Positions 32,745 through 40,325 of a stretch of DNA of 42,910 nt are shown piece after piece. Source of the DNA: Vampirovibrio sp. (GTDB lineage Bacteria; Cyanobacteriota; Vampirovibrionia; Vampirovibrionales; Vampirovibrionaceae). Numbering within the stretch: the stretch's first letter is position 1; each line of letters opens with the position of its first letter. A model generated the notes under the pieces. The model worked only from the letters and a program-made list of their open reading frames with translations. It was not told the DNA's origin and did not search any database. The position numbers and the translations under genes were made by a program. The stretch is taken from NCBI GenBank assembly GCA_027448865.1, contig DAIDMR010000082.1, positions 1 to 42,910 of the forward strand, in the 5' to 3' direction.

Positions 32745-33022
32745 TGGACAGGCTCATCCCCTTTGTACGCAAAAAGAATTTAAAATCTGTTGAAGATACT
32801 GCGCTAAAGGCGTCAGGCTACCTAGTGGACGCTTTTGTTGATAATCAGGGCGCTGTGGACATGCACGGCATAGAAACAGCACTTGTTGTCATGGTGGCTC
32901 AGTACTTTAAGCACTTAACAAGGGTTAAAGGTAAATCCTTCGCTCTAGACGCTTTTAACCAGTTTGCTGACCATTTAAGAATTACCACTTTAGACTGCAT
33001 CAAGGATAAGGAACCCACCTAA
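32744..33022 (+). CDS. Hypothetical helical protein
   Basis: ATG 32744 (92 residues) follows GAGGAGG; a GTG one codon earlier is possible. The protein is helical (VEDTALKASGYLVDAFVDNQ; VVMVAQYFKHLTRVKG) and ends with a basic-acidic tail. No family recognised. Its stop TAA overlaps the next ATG. Confidence 0.5.
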   Translation: MDRLIPFVRKKNLKSVEDTALKASGYLVDAFVDNQGAVDMHGIETALVVMVAQYFKHLTRVKGKSFALDAFNQFADHLRITTLDCIKDKEPT

Positions 33023-33285
33023 TGACCAAAACTTTTAAATATGTATACGTTGTCAAATATGCGCTTACTACCGGTATTTTTAAGCTGAGAGAGGCCAACA
33101 GGTTTAATGTGGATGTGGGCGTTTGGAGAGGTAAAGGTCACTCGAGGGCCTATCTTGACCGGGAAGTTGCCTTCACCGAGGATGAGGCGCTCCAAAAAGC
33201 AGACGAAATGCGGCGCAAAAAAATAGAATTGCTCAAAAAGCAGATTGCAAGGTTAGAAAAGATGGAATTTGAGGTGAAAGAATGA
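33022..33285 (+). CDS. Hypothetical small basic protein
   Basis: The 87-residue protein has a beta-strand N-terminus (KYVYVVKYALTTGIFKL) and a C-terminal charged helix (MRRKKIELLKKQIARLEKME), which could form a coiled coil. Unknown function. It is coupled to its neighbours by start-stop overlaps on both sides. Confidence 0.5.
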   Translation: MTKTFKYVYVVKYALTTGIFKLREANRFNVDVGVWRGKGHSRAYLDREVAFTEDEALQKADEMRRKKIELLKKQIARLEKMEFEVKE

Positions 33286-33590
33286 CCCCAGACGAACTAA
33301 AAGCCGAACTCGCCCAGCTGGCCGAGGAAAATGGGAGGTTGCGGGAGGCCTTGGAAATATGCGCCTCTGAAAATGCTGATCTTGTACCAAGCCCTTACTA
33401 TAAAAGCCTCACCATTGGCCGGAAATCGGCATTAGAAGCCCTCCAAACCCCACCAACCCCCGGCCTTGGTGCTGCGATGGTAAGGGCGGTGGAGGCGGTT
33501 AATAGTGACATAGTCAATTACGGAGATTCTTGCGTTCCAAAAAAAACCTTGGAAGCCGTACAAGCCCTGAACGAACTGGAGGGAAAGTGA
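33282..33590 (+). CDS. Hypothetical protein with an N-terminal coiled coil
   Basis: The 102-residue protein starts DELKAELAQLAEENGRLREA, a short leucine-rich coiled coil often seen in small phage proteins, then a Pro-rich linker and a final helix. Role unknown. It overlaps both neighbours by a few bases. Confidence 0.5.
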   Translation: MTPDELKAELAQLAEENGRLREALEICASENADLVPSPYYKSLTIGRKSALEALQTPPTPGLGAAMVRAVEAVNSDIVNYGDSCVPKKTLEAVQALNELEGK

Positions 33591-33826
33591 TGGACGATGT
33601 AATAACAATAATTGGTTATATCGGATTTGGTTTTGTGATGGGGTTTATAACTTGTTTGAAACAATTAGGAGATTTGTCAAACACAATAAACGCCAGTACC
33701 AACAAGCAATCGGAAATTTTTGATGCGTGGACAAAAGCCGTAACAGACATGACAAATGTACTTTTGGCCGGAAACAAAAAGGGAAGGCAAGATAATGAGA
33801 AACCTGAATTCAAAACGCCATTCTGA
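33590..33826 (+). CDS. Small single-pass membrane protein
   Basis: ATG 33590 is within the stop region of the previous gene (GTGATG), after GGAGGGAAAG. The 78-residue protein starts with a hydrophobic segment (VITIIGYIGFGFVMGFITCL) followed by a polar helix. It lacks the features of a classical holin (only one membrane segment), and it sits far from any lysis genes. It overlaps the XRE gene by 32 bases. Confidence 0.45.
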   Translation: MDDVITIIGYIGFGFVMGFITCLKQLGDLSNTINASTNKQSEIFDAWTKAVTDMTNVLLAGNKKGRQDNEKPEFKTPF

Positions 33827-34040
33827 CGAAGTTGTTGATTTTCTGTTTGAAGTTGGCTACCAGGTGAACCGGGCCCGGATGAAAAAACGAATGACTCAAG
33901 CACAACTGGCCGAGGCTGTTGGAATTGCCAGGACCTCAATCACCTTGATGGAATCTGGACAAAAAGACACTCCCTTATCCCAGTTGTACCAAGTGGCCAA
34001 GGTTTTACAGATTGACATAAAAACGCTTTTCCAGACGTAA
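33795..34040 (+). CDS. XRE-family transcription regulator (second)
   Basis: ATG 33795 follows AAGG at 6 bases; a longer start at 33756 is unlikely. The 81-residue protein is mostly one helix-turn-helix: RARMKKRMTQAQLAEAVGIA, RTSITLMESGQKDTPLSQLY. It is the last gene before a terminator, so it may control late-gene onset or feed back on the early operon. It is distinct from the repressor at the left end. Confidence 0.85.
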   Translation: MRNLNSKRHSDEVVDFLFEVGYQVNRARMKKRMTQAQLAEAVGIARTSITLMESGQKDTPLSQLYQVAKVLQIDIKTLFQT

Positions 34041-34052
34041 AAACAACAGTAT

Positions 34053-34085
34053 GGGCGAGTTTTCAGAAACTCAGCCCTTTTCTTT
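34053..34085 (+). terminator. Terminator at the end of the early operon
   Basis: GGGC-GAGTTT (34053-34062) pairs with AAACTC-A-GCCC (34067-34077), with one bulged A and a 4-base loop, then TTTTCTTT. It lies 13 bases after the XRE stop. Confidence 0.8.
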
Positions 34086-34138
34086 ATGTAAATTTTTATC
34101 GGTAAAATAAAAAGGCGCGGAAATACGAGGTATGAGAA

Positions 34139-34417
34139 ATGAGGCCAAGAATTACAACCGGTTCGCTTGCCCGTGAATTGATGCAAATCTTCCCACAGAT
34201 TACCGATGATATGGTACGGAAAGACGCGGAAGACGGCACACTGAAAACATTCCCAAGGTTTAACAATCGTGGCTGGTGGTATGTAGACCCAGACGGTTTG
34301 CCGGAATATATCCACCAAAAAAGCAAAAATCTGGACATCCCAAAAACGGTAATCCGCGAATTGATATTTCGCCTTAACCCACAAATGAATCAGGTCAAAC
34401 TAACGCTTATTGCATAA
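34139..34417 (+). CDS. Small protein bounded by terminators, possible DNA-binding
   Basis: The 92-residue protein starts at ATG 34139, with GAGG 9 bases upstream. Its first half resembles the winged or excisionase-like region of small DNA-binding proteins (TTGSLARELMQIFPQITDDM; KTFPRFNNRGWWYVDPDGLP). It ends with a basic helix. As the only gene between two terminators, it may be an independent unit, perhaps a late regulator or excisionase-like factor. Family not recognised. Confidence 0.55.
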   Translation: MRPRITTGSLARELMQIFPQITDDMVRKDAEDGTLKTFPRFNNRGWWYVDPDGLPEYIHQKSKNLDIPKTVIRELIFRLNPQMNQVKLTLIA

Positions 34418-34435
34418 ACCGAGGTGAGATCGAAT

Positions 34436-34461
34436 ACCGGCCAGCGAGCCGGTTTTTTTTT
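34436..34461 (+). terminator. Rho-independent terminator
   Basis: ACCGGC (34436-34441) and GCCGGT (34448-34453) form a 6-bp GC-rich stem with a 6-base loop, followed by a run of eight T. Confidence 0.85.
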
Positions 34462-34748
34462 ACCGCTTTTAAACGCTACTTAAAAAGTCAAATTCTCCAG
34501 ATTTCCAGAAGTTAAAAAACCCAAATACAAAACAGTCATATAGTCACCAGCCTAGTTTGTGAGTCGGTCAGAAAAGTGTATTTTGCCCCGGTGAAAATTG
34601 ATAACCTGATTCCATAACTGAGCCAGGGCGACTGGCAAACAACCATTTACCGGGTGCTAGTATTTTCGGTCAAGCCGGGAAGAATGAGGAACGTATTTGG
34701 GGATTCCGTGCGGTAACGCAAACCTCGGAGAAAGGGTTCAGCCTAACT
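34462..34748 (+). other. Non-coding stretch before the packaging genes
   Basis: About 290 bases without a supported frame. A weak promoter-like pair, TTGTGA (34557-34562) and TATTTT (34579-34584) at 16-base spacing, could drive the next gene. A perfect GCCAG/CTGGC hairpin (34622-34636) with loop GGCGA lies downstream, and more GC-rich short stems follow. It is a candidate for the late promoter region and for the phage packaging-start (cos or pac) site. Confidence 0.4.
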
Positions 34749-35129
34749 ATGCTCACACTTGAACACAAACTGGAATGTGCCTCTTGCAAGAACGCTTTCC
34801 CTCCGTGCAACACTTACCGCCTGTCCTCAAATGATGAGTGTTACCGTTACCAGTTGTTTATGGATGGCATTTGCCCCCAGTGCCAAGGAGACGTATTGGC
34901 CTGGGTTGGTCTGGACGCCAAAGGGAACGGGAAAAACTATTTTCCTATCTCCCGAAAGCACTCCCGCAAATGGTACGACCGCCTTGATAGCGACCTCAAA
35001 AAACACAGAGCCGATTTTAAAATTGACCGTAAAAAACACTCAAGTTATCGGTGTGAAAACGTAACAGGCTCCGTTTACGATGTGCGCTCTGGCAAATACG
35101 CTTATCGGGACAACATTCCCGTCCGCTAA
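34749..35129 (+). CDS. Zinc-ribbon protein upstream of terminase
   Basis: The 126-residue protein has CASCKNAFPPC and CPQCQGD, which can form one zinc ribbon (residues about 10-50), and a basic C-terminal half (KHSRKWYDRLDSDLKKHRAD) that may bind DNA. Another frame (34759-35064) overlaps but has no such pattern. It sits between two terminators, directly before the terminase genes. Relatives of unknown function occur in some phages. An HNH nuclease was considered, but the His-Asn-His motif is missing. Confidence 0.6.
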   Translation: MLTLEHKLECASCKNAFPPCNTYRLSSNDECYRYQLFMDGICPQCQGDVLAWVGLDAKGNGKNYFPISRKHSRKWYDRLDSDLKKHRADFKIDRKKHSSYRCENVTGSVYDVRSGKYAYRDNIPVR

Positions 35130-35249
35130 ATAGATATGGATTGCATGCTAACATCGGCAACCTGTTTACAGACTTAACCGTCCATCGGTAAGTTTGTTTT
35201 GCGGTGTGACGCCCAGGAGAGACTGGGTTAAACCTCATTTCAACGCACT

Positions 35250-35304
35250 CACCCCAGCTTTTACCAATCCCAACCGGACCGGTAAATCTGGGGTGAAATT
35301 TTTT
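35250..35304 (+). terminator. Strong hairpin terminator before terS
   Basis: CACCCCAG (35250-35257) pairs with CTGGGGTG (35288-35295); TTTACC and GGTAAA extend the stem inward past a small bulge. AAATTTTTT follows. It ends about 29 bases before the terminase small-subunit start. The 120 bases before it (35130-35249) hold no gene. Confidence 0.75.
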
Positions 35305-35332
35305 ACTCATTGCCCGGAGGCTTGGATTTTGC

Positions 35333-35989
35333 GTGACCTTATCCGAAAAACAACGCCGCTTTGTAGATGAGTATCTTATTGACTTAAACGGCACTCAGGC
35401 AGCTATTAGAGCCGGGTACAGTCCCCGGACAGCCAATGAGCAAGCCGCCAGACTGTTAGCTAAAGTCAGTATACAAACTGAAGTAAAACGACTAAAAGCC
35501 ATTAAGGCGGAAGAGAACAAAGTAACAGCCGACCGAATCATTGAAGAACTGGCGTTAATCGCCTTTGCGGATATGGCCGATTTTGCCAGTGTGAATGATG
35601 ATGGCGCCATTCAGTTCAAACGGTTTGACCAGATTCCCCAGAGTGGCACTAGAATCATTAAAAAAATCAAAGAGTCGGTTACAACACTCTCAAAGGGTGA
35701 CGATTGCACTGTCATCCAGACAAAGCCACAGCTTGAGCTTCACGACAAAATGAAAGCCCTTGAGCTACTGGGCAAGCATTTTGGCCTATTTAACGACAAG
35801 AAGCCAGAAGCGCCGGAAGCAGGGCCGGATCCGTTACTGGATGCGATTGGGGATTCAGCGGCTAGCGATTGGTCAGAACCAGAGGATGAGCCAGACAATG
35901 AGCTTACCGAGCCCGAGCCATCATCCCCAGCCGTTGAAACTCCTGCCGAAGCCGGAACGGAAAAAACCGAAGGTAGTCCCCTTTTCTAG
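35333..35989 (+). CDS. terS: Terminase small subunit
   Basis: The 218-residue protein starts at GTG 35333; GGAGG lies 12 bases upstream. The N-terminal part is the Terminase_2 helix-turn-helix: TLSEKQRRFVDEYLIDLNGT, QAAIRAGYSPRTANEQAARL. It recognises the packaging site on phage DNA. The middle forms the oligomerisation helices, and the tail (about 165-218) is acidic and disordered (EPEDEPDNELTEPEPSSP). The large-subunit start lies inside its coding sequence. Confidence 0.92.
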   Translation: MTLSEKQRRFVDEYLIDLNGTQAAIRAGYSPRTANEQAARLLAKVSIQTEVKRLKAIKAEENKVTADRIIEELALIAFADMADFASVNDDGAIQFKRFDQIPQSGTRIIKKIKESVTTLSKGDDCTVIQTKPQLELHDKMKALELLGKHFGLFNDKKPEAPEAGPDPLLDAIGDSAASDWSEPEDEPDNELTEPEPSSPAVETPAEAGTEKTEGSPLF

Positions 35990-37220
35990 GAAGCAGCGCC
36001 AGTTGATGAACTGGTGGCATCCTAACAGCCCGGTTTGTGAGTCAGACGGAATTATTGCGGATGGGTCAATCCGGGCGGGTAAAACCTTCCCCATGTCCAT
36101 CAGCTTTATCGAGTGGGCTTTCTTTTACTTTGAGGACGAAGCCTTTGCGATATGCGGTAAAACGGTTGGTTCTGTACGCCGGAATATTTTATTTTGGCTA
36201 TTGCCGCTCCTCAAAAAGCGGGGATATACCATCGTTGAGAAGCGAAGCGGGAGCGAAAACTACTTTGACGCTACGAAAAACGGTAAGACCAATCGGTTTT
36301 ACATTTTCGGTGGAAGGGATGAATCTTCCCAAGACTTAATCCAGGGTTTAACACTGGCCGGTGTTTTACTGGACGAAGTGGCGTTAATGCCGGAATCGTT
36401 TGTTAACCAGGCAACGGGCCGGTGTTCTGTTGAGGGCGCCAAGTTTTGGTTTAACTGCAACCCGGGCTCTCCGTCCCACTGGTTTAAAACCAAATGGCTG
36501 GACGTTCACCGGGACAAAAACCTTTTACACCTCCATTTTGTAATGACAGATAACCCTAGCTTGACCGAGAGGACACGCAAACGTTATCAGTCGATGTATT
36601 CCGGGGTGTTCTTTAAGCGCTTCATCCTGGGCCTGTGGGTCATGGCTGAGGGCGCAATCTATGACATGTTTGGCGATGCCAATCAGTACGACACCATCCC
36701 ACTGGATGAGCATACCTGGTTAAACGCCACCCATTACATCAACGTGGACTATGGCACACAGAACGCCTGTGTGTTCCAGCACATGATTGATGACGGCGAA
36801 AACCTGTGGATTGAAGAGGAATACTATTACAGCGGGCGGGACAAAGGTATACAGAAAACCGATTCCCAGTATGCCGATGACCTTGAGGCCTTCATTGGCC
36901 AAAAGCCAGTTTCGTTCGTGATTGTTGACCCTTCAGCGGCCAGCTTTAAGGCTGAGTTGCGGAATCGGGGCATCTTAACCAAGGATGCCGATAACGACGT
37001 GCTGGACGGTATTCGCTTAACGTCTACCCTGCTGAGCCTGAACATCCTCCGTATAAACCGCCGGTGTAAAAACACCATTCGGGAGATACAAAGCTACGTT
37101 TGGGATCCGAAACCCACTGAGAGAGGTAAGGAACAGCCGTTAAAACGGGATGACCACGGGCCGGATGCTTTGAGATACGGAGTAAAAACCATCTTTAAAG
37201 AGTGGAGATTGGCGGCATGA
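35898..37220 (+). CDS. terL: Terminase large subunit
   Basis: The protein is about 440 residues if it starts at ATG 35898; a frame is open from 35760, and TTG 35934 is another option. Real homology seems to begin near the FSRKQRQLMNWW segment. Walker A is GSIRAGKT, Walker B is VLLDEVALM, the coupling motif is NCNPGSPSHWFK, and the RNase H-like nuclease carries VDYGTQNA and VDPSAAS with a final HGPDALRYGV. The motor cuts and pumps phage DNA into the head. It resembles the Terminase_3/6 (siphovirus or podovirus type) branch. Overlap with terS is about 90 bases. Confidence 0.93.
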   Translation: MSLPSPSHHPQPLKLLPKPERKKPKVVPFSRKQRQLMNWWHPNSPVCESDGIIADGSIRAGKTFPMSISFIEWAFFYFEDEAFAICGKTVGSVRRNILFWLLPLLKKRGYTIVEKRSGSENYFDATKNGKTNRFYIFGGRDESSQDLIQGLTLAGVLLDEVALMPESFVNQATGRCSVEGAKFWFNCNPGSPSHWFKTKWLDVHRDKNLLHLHFVMTDNPSLTERTRKRYQSMYSGVFFKRFILGLWVMAEGAIYDMFGDANQYDTIPLDEHTWLNATHYINVDYGTQNACVFQHMIDDGENLWIEEEYYYSGRDKGIQKTDSQYADDLEAFIGQKPVSFVIVDPSAASFKAELRNRGILTKDADNDVLDGIRLTSTLLSLNILRINRRCKNTIREIQSYVWDPKPTERGKEQPLKRDDHGPDALRYGVKTIFKEWRLAA

Positions 37221-37285
37221 CGGAAACCCTGTTAGTTGATGTTATAGGCCGCCTCATCCGCTGGCTGAATGGAGATTTTTCCTGA
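37217..37285 (+). CDS. 22-residue coupled micro-ORF between terL and the sugar-transferase-like gene
   Basis: ATG 37217 overlaps the terL stop (ATGA), and its own TGA (37283-37285) overlaps the next ATG. The product is MTETLLVDVIGRLIRWLNGD plus two residues, an amphipathic helix. Exact overlap at both ends suggests a translational coupler or a small peptide. Confidence 0.5.
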   Translation: MTETLLVDVIGRLIRWLNGDFS

Positions 37286-37866
37286 TGCCCTCCCCGGAAT
37301 TGATTATTTTCGGATGCTCTCCGTTCATTAACCAGGTGGATATCCCGCCGTTACTGGAACGGTATGACACCATCGGGATTAACAATTTCGCCCGGTATTA
37401 TCCGGTTGATGTTGTTTTCTCGTTTGATGACCGTATACCCGGGCACAGGGCGCTGCATGCTTTTGTTCCGAATTATTTAGCCAAGGATGGGGAAATCCCT
37501 TATATTCCCGTTTCTTCAGACAGCCCATTGCAGGGATGGCAGAGGGAAAAAGGTGTTGTAAAACTTGGCTTTAAGCATTTCACTGTCTCCCTTGCCGTTA
37601 ACTGGGCCTTACTCAAGGGATATAAAAAGATTTATCTGATTGGGGTTGACCACGTTGAGACAGTTACCAGCTTTACCGACTTTGACGGCACCTATCATCC
37701 AGCCGAATTGACCCAAGACGCCCACCGGGGACTAAAACAGTTTATCTACCGGTGCGCGGAACAATGTGAAATCTACCAGTGCAACCCAGCGGTCAGAGAC
37801 TTTTGGGAATTGCCGTTTAAGGATGTGAGCGATTTATATGCCAAAGAAGAGAAAACACCGGGATAG
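37285..37866 (+). CDS. Sialyltransferase/MptE-like protein in the packaging operon
   Basis: The 193-residue protein begins with a Rossmann-like strand and Gly/Cys turn (ELIIFGCSPFINQVD), then YDTIGINNFARYYPVDVVFS with FDDR, and later KIYLIGVDHVETVTSFTDFD. This is the pattern of the DUF115/MptE and CST-type alpha-2,3-sialyltransferase folds, which bind nucleotide sugars or pterins. Such a gene between terL and the portal is unusual; capsid or DNA modification is possible. Function is inferred from fold features only. Its 3' end overlaps the portal start by 29 bases. Confidence 0.65.
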   Translation: MPSPELIIFGCSPFINQVDIPPLLERYDTIGINNFARYYPVDVVFSFDDRIPGHRALHAFVPNYLAKDGEIPYIPVSSDSPLQGWQREKGVVKLGFKHFTVSLAVNWALLKGYKKIYLIGVDHVETVTSFTDFDGTYHPAELTQDAHRGLKQFIYRCAEQCEIYQCNPAVRDFWELPFKDVSDLYAKEEKTPG

Positions 37867-39310
37867 CGCTCCAAATACCCAGACGGTATCCACTCCAATG
37901 TCAAATCGTGAAGCGTTCGCCAGCGCCATTAACGGGATGGCCACTTTTGACGCTTTCATGAACACCATGGCCCGTACCGGCTTTGGCCAACCGAACCACA
38001 TGGAAGGCACGTCCTATCCCATGACTCGGTTTACCCAGAACTACGCAATGATGAACTCCCTTTACCGGGGCAGTTGGATCACCCGCCGGATTATCGACAT
38101 CATCCCCAAGGATATGATGAAAAACGGCTGGAAATACCTTTGCGACATCAACCCAGACGAAATCAACCTATTGCAACGCGCCCAGCGTTTAACCCGGCTT
38201 AACAAAGCATTGCTGAAGGGGTTGAACTGGGGCCGTTTGTACGGTGGCGCTGCTGGTTTGATGATGATTGATGGGCAAGAGGATCAACTAGACCAGCCCT
38301 TAGACCTTGACGCGATTGAACTGGGAGACTTCCGGGGACTGCTGATTATGGATCGCTGGTCTGGTGTCTACCCAGATATGGGCCTTGTTACCGATATCTC
38401 CAGCCCTGATTTTGGCACCCCTGAGTATTACCAGCTGGGTGATAAGTCCCAAATGGACATGCAACGGGTACACCATACCCGGATTGTGCGTTTTGAAGGG
38501 GATGACCTGCCTGAGTGGGAACGCTTGGCTGAAAACTACTGGGGCGCTTCCAAAATGGAATCTGTCCTGGAGGAGTTGAAAAAGCGGGATAACACCAGCG
38601 CTAACATTGCCGGTTTGATCTTCCTGGCCAATCTCCGGATTCTGAAAATGGAGGACTTGGGCCAGATGCTTTCCGGCACCAATGCCAAGGTACAAGCGAA
38701 CCTGTTCAACACGATTCAATCCCAAAACTGGCTGCAGTCCAACTTCGGGATGTACGTCATGTCCAAGGATGACGAATTCCAGAGTATCCGGACTTCGTTC
38801 AGTGACCTAGACGACATATACGAGTGCTTTATGATGGACATTGCCGGGGCCGCTCAGATTCCGGTGACCAAGTTGTTTGGCCGCTCACCCGCTGGGATGA
38901 ACGCAACCGGGGAAAGCGATCTCCAAAACTACTATGATGTCATCGATCAGGAGCAACACGCCCACCTGACCCCTATCCTGGACAAAATCTTGCCGGTAAT
39001 GTTCCAGTCCACCCTAGGATATATCCCGGATGACCTGGACTATATGTACAATCCGGTCAGGACGCCAAATGACAAGGAATTGGGGGAACAGGTCAAGTGG
39101 AAAACCGAGGCCATCTACGGAGCGCATGACCGTGCTATTATTTCGGATCGTGTAGCACTGAAGGAATTGCGCCAGCTGTCCGATGATACCGGACTATTCA
39201 GCAATATCACGGATGACGACATCAACGCCGCCAGTGATAAGCCGTCAACGCCAATTCCGCCGATGGAAGAAGATCCCCTTGAAACGGAACCCCCCGAAAC
39301 CGAACCCTAA
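37838..39310 (+). CDS. Phage portal protein, DUF1073 type
   Basis: The 490-residue protein matches the DUF1073 portal family: RGSWITRRIIDIIPKDMMKN near the start, GRLYGGAAGLMMIDGQ, HHTRIVRFEGDDLPEWERL, YWGASKMESVL, and IPVTKLFGRSPAGMNATGES with NYYD and DQEQ. The dodecameric portal forms the DNA channel at one capsid vertex and docks the terminase. The C-terminus is acidic and Pro-rich. Its neighbours (terL upstream, minor head protein downstream) confirm the role. Confidence 0.93.
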   Translation: MPKKRKHRDSAPNTQTVSTPMSNREAFASAINGMATFDAFMNTMARTGFGQPNHMEGTSYPMTRFTQNYAMMNSLYRGSWITRRIIDIIPKDMMKNGWKYLCDINPDEINLLQRAQRLTRLNKALLKGLNWGRLYGGAAGLMMIDGQEDQLDQPLDLDAIELGDFRGLLIMDRWSGVYPDMGLVTDISSPDFGTPEYYQLGDKSQMDMQRVHHTRIVRFEGDDLPEWERLAENYWGASKMESVLEELKKRDNTSANIAGLIFLANLRILKMEDLGQMLSGTNAKVQANLFNTIQSQNWLQSNFGMYVMSKDDEFQSIRTSFSDLDDIYECFMMDIAGAAQIPVTKLFGRSPAGMNATGESDLQNYYDVIDQEQHAHLTPILDKILPVMFQSTLGYIPDDLDYMYNPVRTPNDKELGEQVKWKTEAIYGAHDRAIISDRVALKELRQLSDDTGLFSNITDDDINAASDKPSTPIPPMEEDPLETEPPETEP

Positions 39311-39341
39311 CAAGGAACGGGATGAGCAATTCATACGCGAT

Positions 39342-39437
39342 ATGTACGAAGGTATTGAATTCTCAGATTTTGAAATGCGCCAAGCTATCCGGGAACACCG
39401 GGTATTGATTGACGCTTTCTTTGACCCTGACCTATAA
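39342..39437 (+). CDS. Possible 31-residue micro-ORF
   Basis: The frame from ATG 39342 gives MYEGIEFSDFEMRQAIREHR plus eleven residues ending FFDPDL, acidic and helical. A rival frame from ATG 39322 (28 codons) has AAGGA at good spacing but less protein-like content. The real gene, if any, is unclear. Confidence 0.3.
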   Translation: MYEGIEFSDFEMRQAIREHRVLIDAFFDPDL

Positions 39438-39465
39438 CCAGCTTTGCCTTTTAAGGGGTAAAAGT

Positions 39466-40299
39466 ATGAAACGGAAGAATTTCCGGAGACTTTCCGCGAC
39501 TGAAAGACGCTATGAAATCAGCTTGCGGCAAGCGGCCCAGGAAATCACCCGTTCCATCAAGCGGCTGAAAACGGTTAACGAAATCATTTCAGCGCTGACC
39601 CGATATACCGAAAATCCAAAATGGGTGGAGTATGCTAACCGGGAAGCCCTCCGAATGGTCAAGTCGGTGATGGTTGAGAATGCTGTAAGCTGGCGGGAAG
39701 CGGCACGAAAAGGGCAAAACGGAAGCGAGATTTACCGCTTGCTCAAAAATGAATTTGCCGGAAATCCCAAGTTTAACGCCCTGGTGGAGCAAAACGCCAA
39801 TTACATCAAGCTGTTACCGGCCAACGTGGCCAAGTCCATTACTGCAAAGGCTTCCAAGTCAGCAATGGCAGGGGTCAGGCCCGAGGCTATTCTGAGGCAA
39901 ATCCAAGAGGAGGCCCCTGAACTGGCCGAATGGCAAGCCACCCGCATCGCCAGGACAGAGGTCAGCAAAGCCCAGGCATCAATCACCTCAATGAGGAGCC
40001 AAGCGATCGGGCTTGACTTCTACGTCTGGAAAACATCTTCGGATCAGCGGGTTCGTTCATCTCATAAGCACATGGAAGGCGTTATTTGCTCTTTCAGCAA
40101 TCCCCCAAACCCGGAAGCCATCCTGGGCGTCAAGTCAGGGCTTGGCAACTATGGGCCGGGGGAATGCCCGAATTGCAGGTGTTACGCCGAACCGATTATT
40201 GACCCAGACTTTGAAACTTGGCCAAAGAAAATAGCCCAGGGAAACAAAATCGTCAGTATCGGGAAAAAGGATTTCCTGAAACTCCAGGATTCCCCATAA
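39466..40299 (+). CDS. Mu gpF-like minor head protein
   Basis: ATG 39466 follows AAGGGG at 7 bases (277 residues); a frame is open further left. The N-terminal half is helical and basic. The C-terminal half carries the phage Mu F domain: ATRIARTEVSKAQASITSMR, WKTSSDQRVRSSHKHMEGV and GPGECPNCRCYAEPI. The protein is a minor head component near the portal, required in head assembly in related phages. Confidence 0.92.
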   Translation: MKRKNFRRLSATERRYEISLRQAAQEITRSIKRLKTVNEIISALTRYTENPKWVEYANREALRMVKSVMVENAVSWREAARKGQNGSEIYRLLKNEFAGNPKFNALVEQNANYIKLLPANVAKSITAKASKSAMAGVRPEAILRQIQEEAPELAEWQATRIARTEVSKAQASITSMRSQAIGLDFYVWKTSSDQRVRSSHKHMEGVICSFSNPPNPEAILGVKSGLGNYGPGECPNCRCYAEPIIDPDFETWPKKIAQGNKIVSIGKKDFLKLQDSP

Positions 40300-40325
40300 C
40301 CGGGAAAGGTTAAAAGCGGTAAAAA

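Noticed and set aside
33590-33826. Holin
   Set aside because: Only one membrane segment and no lysis genes nearby.
34759-35064. Alternative frame overlapping the zinc-ribbon gene
   Set aside because: Lacks the Cys pairs and has a weaker protein-like composition than the 34749 frame.
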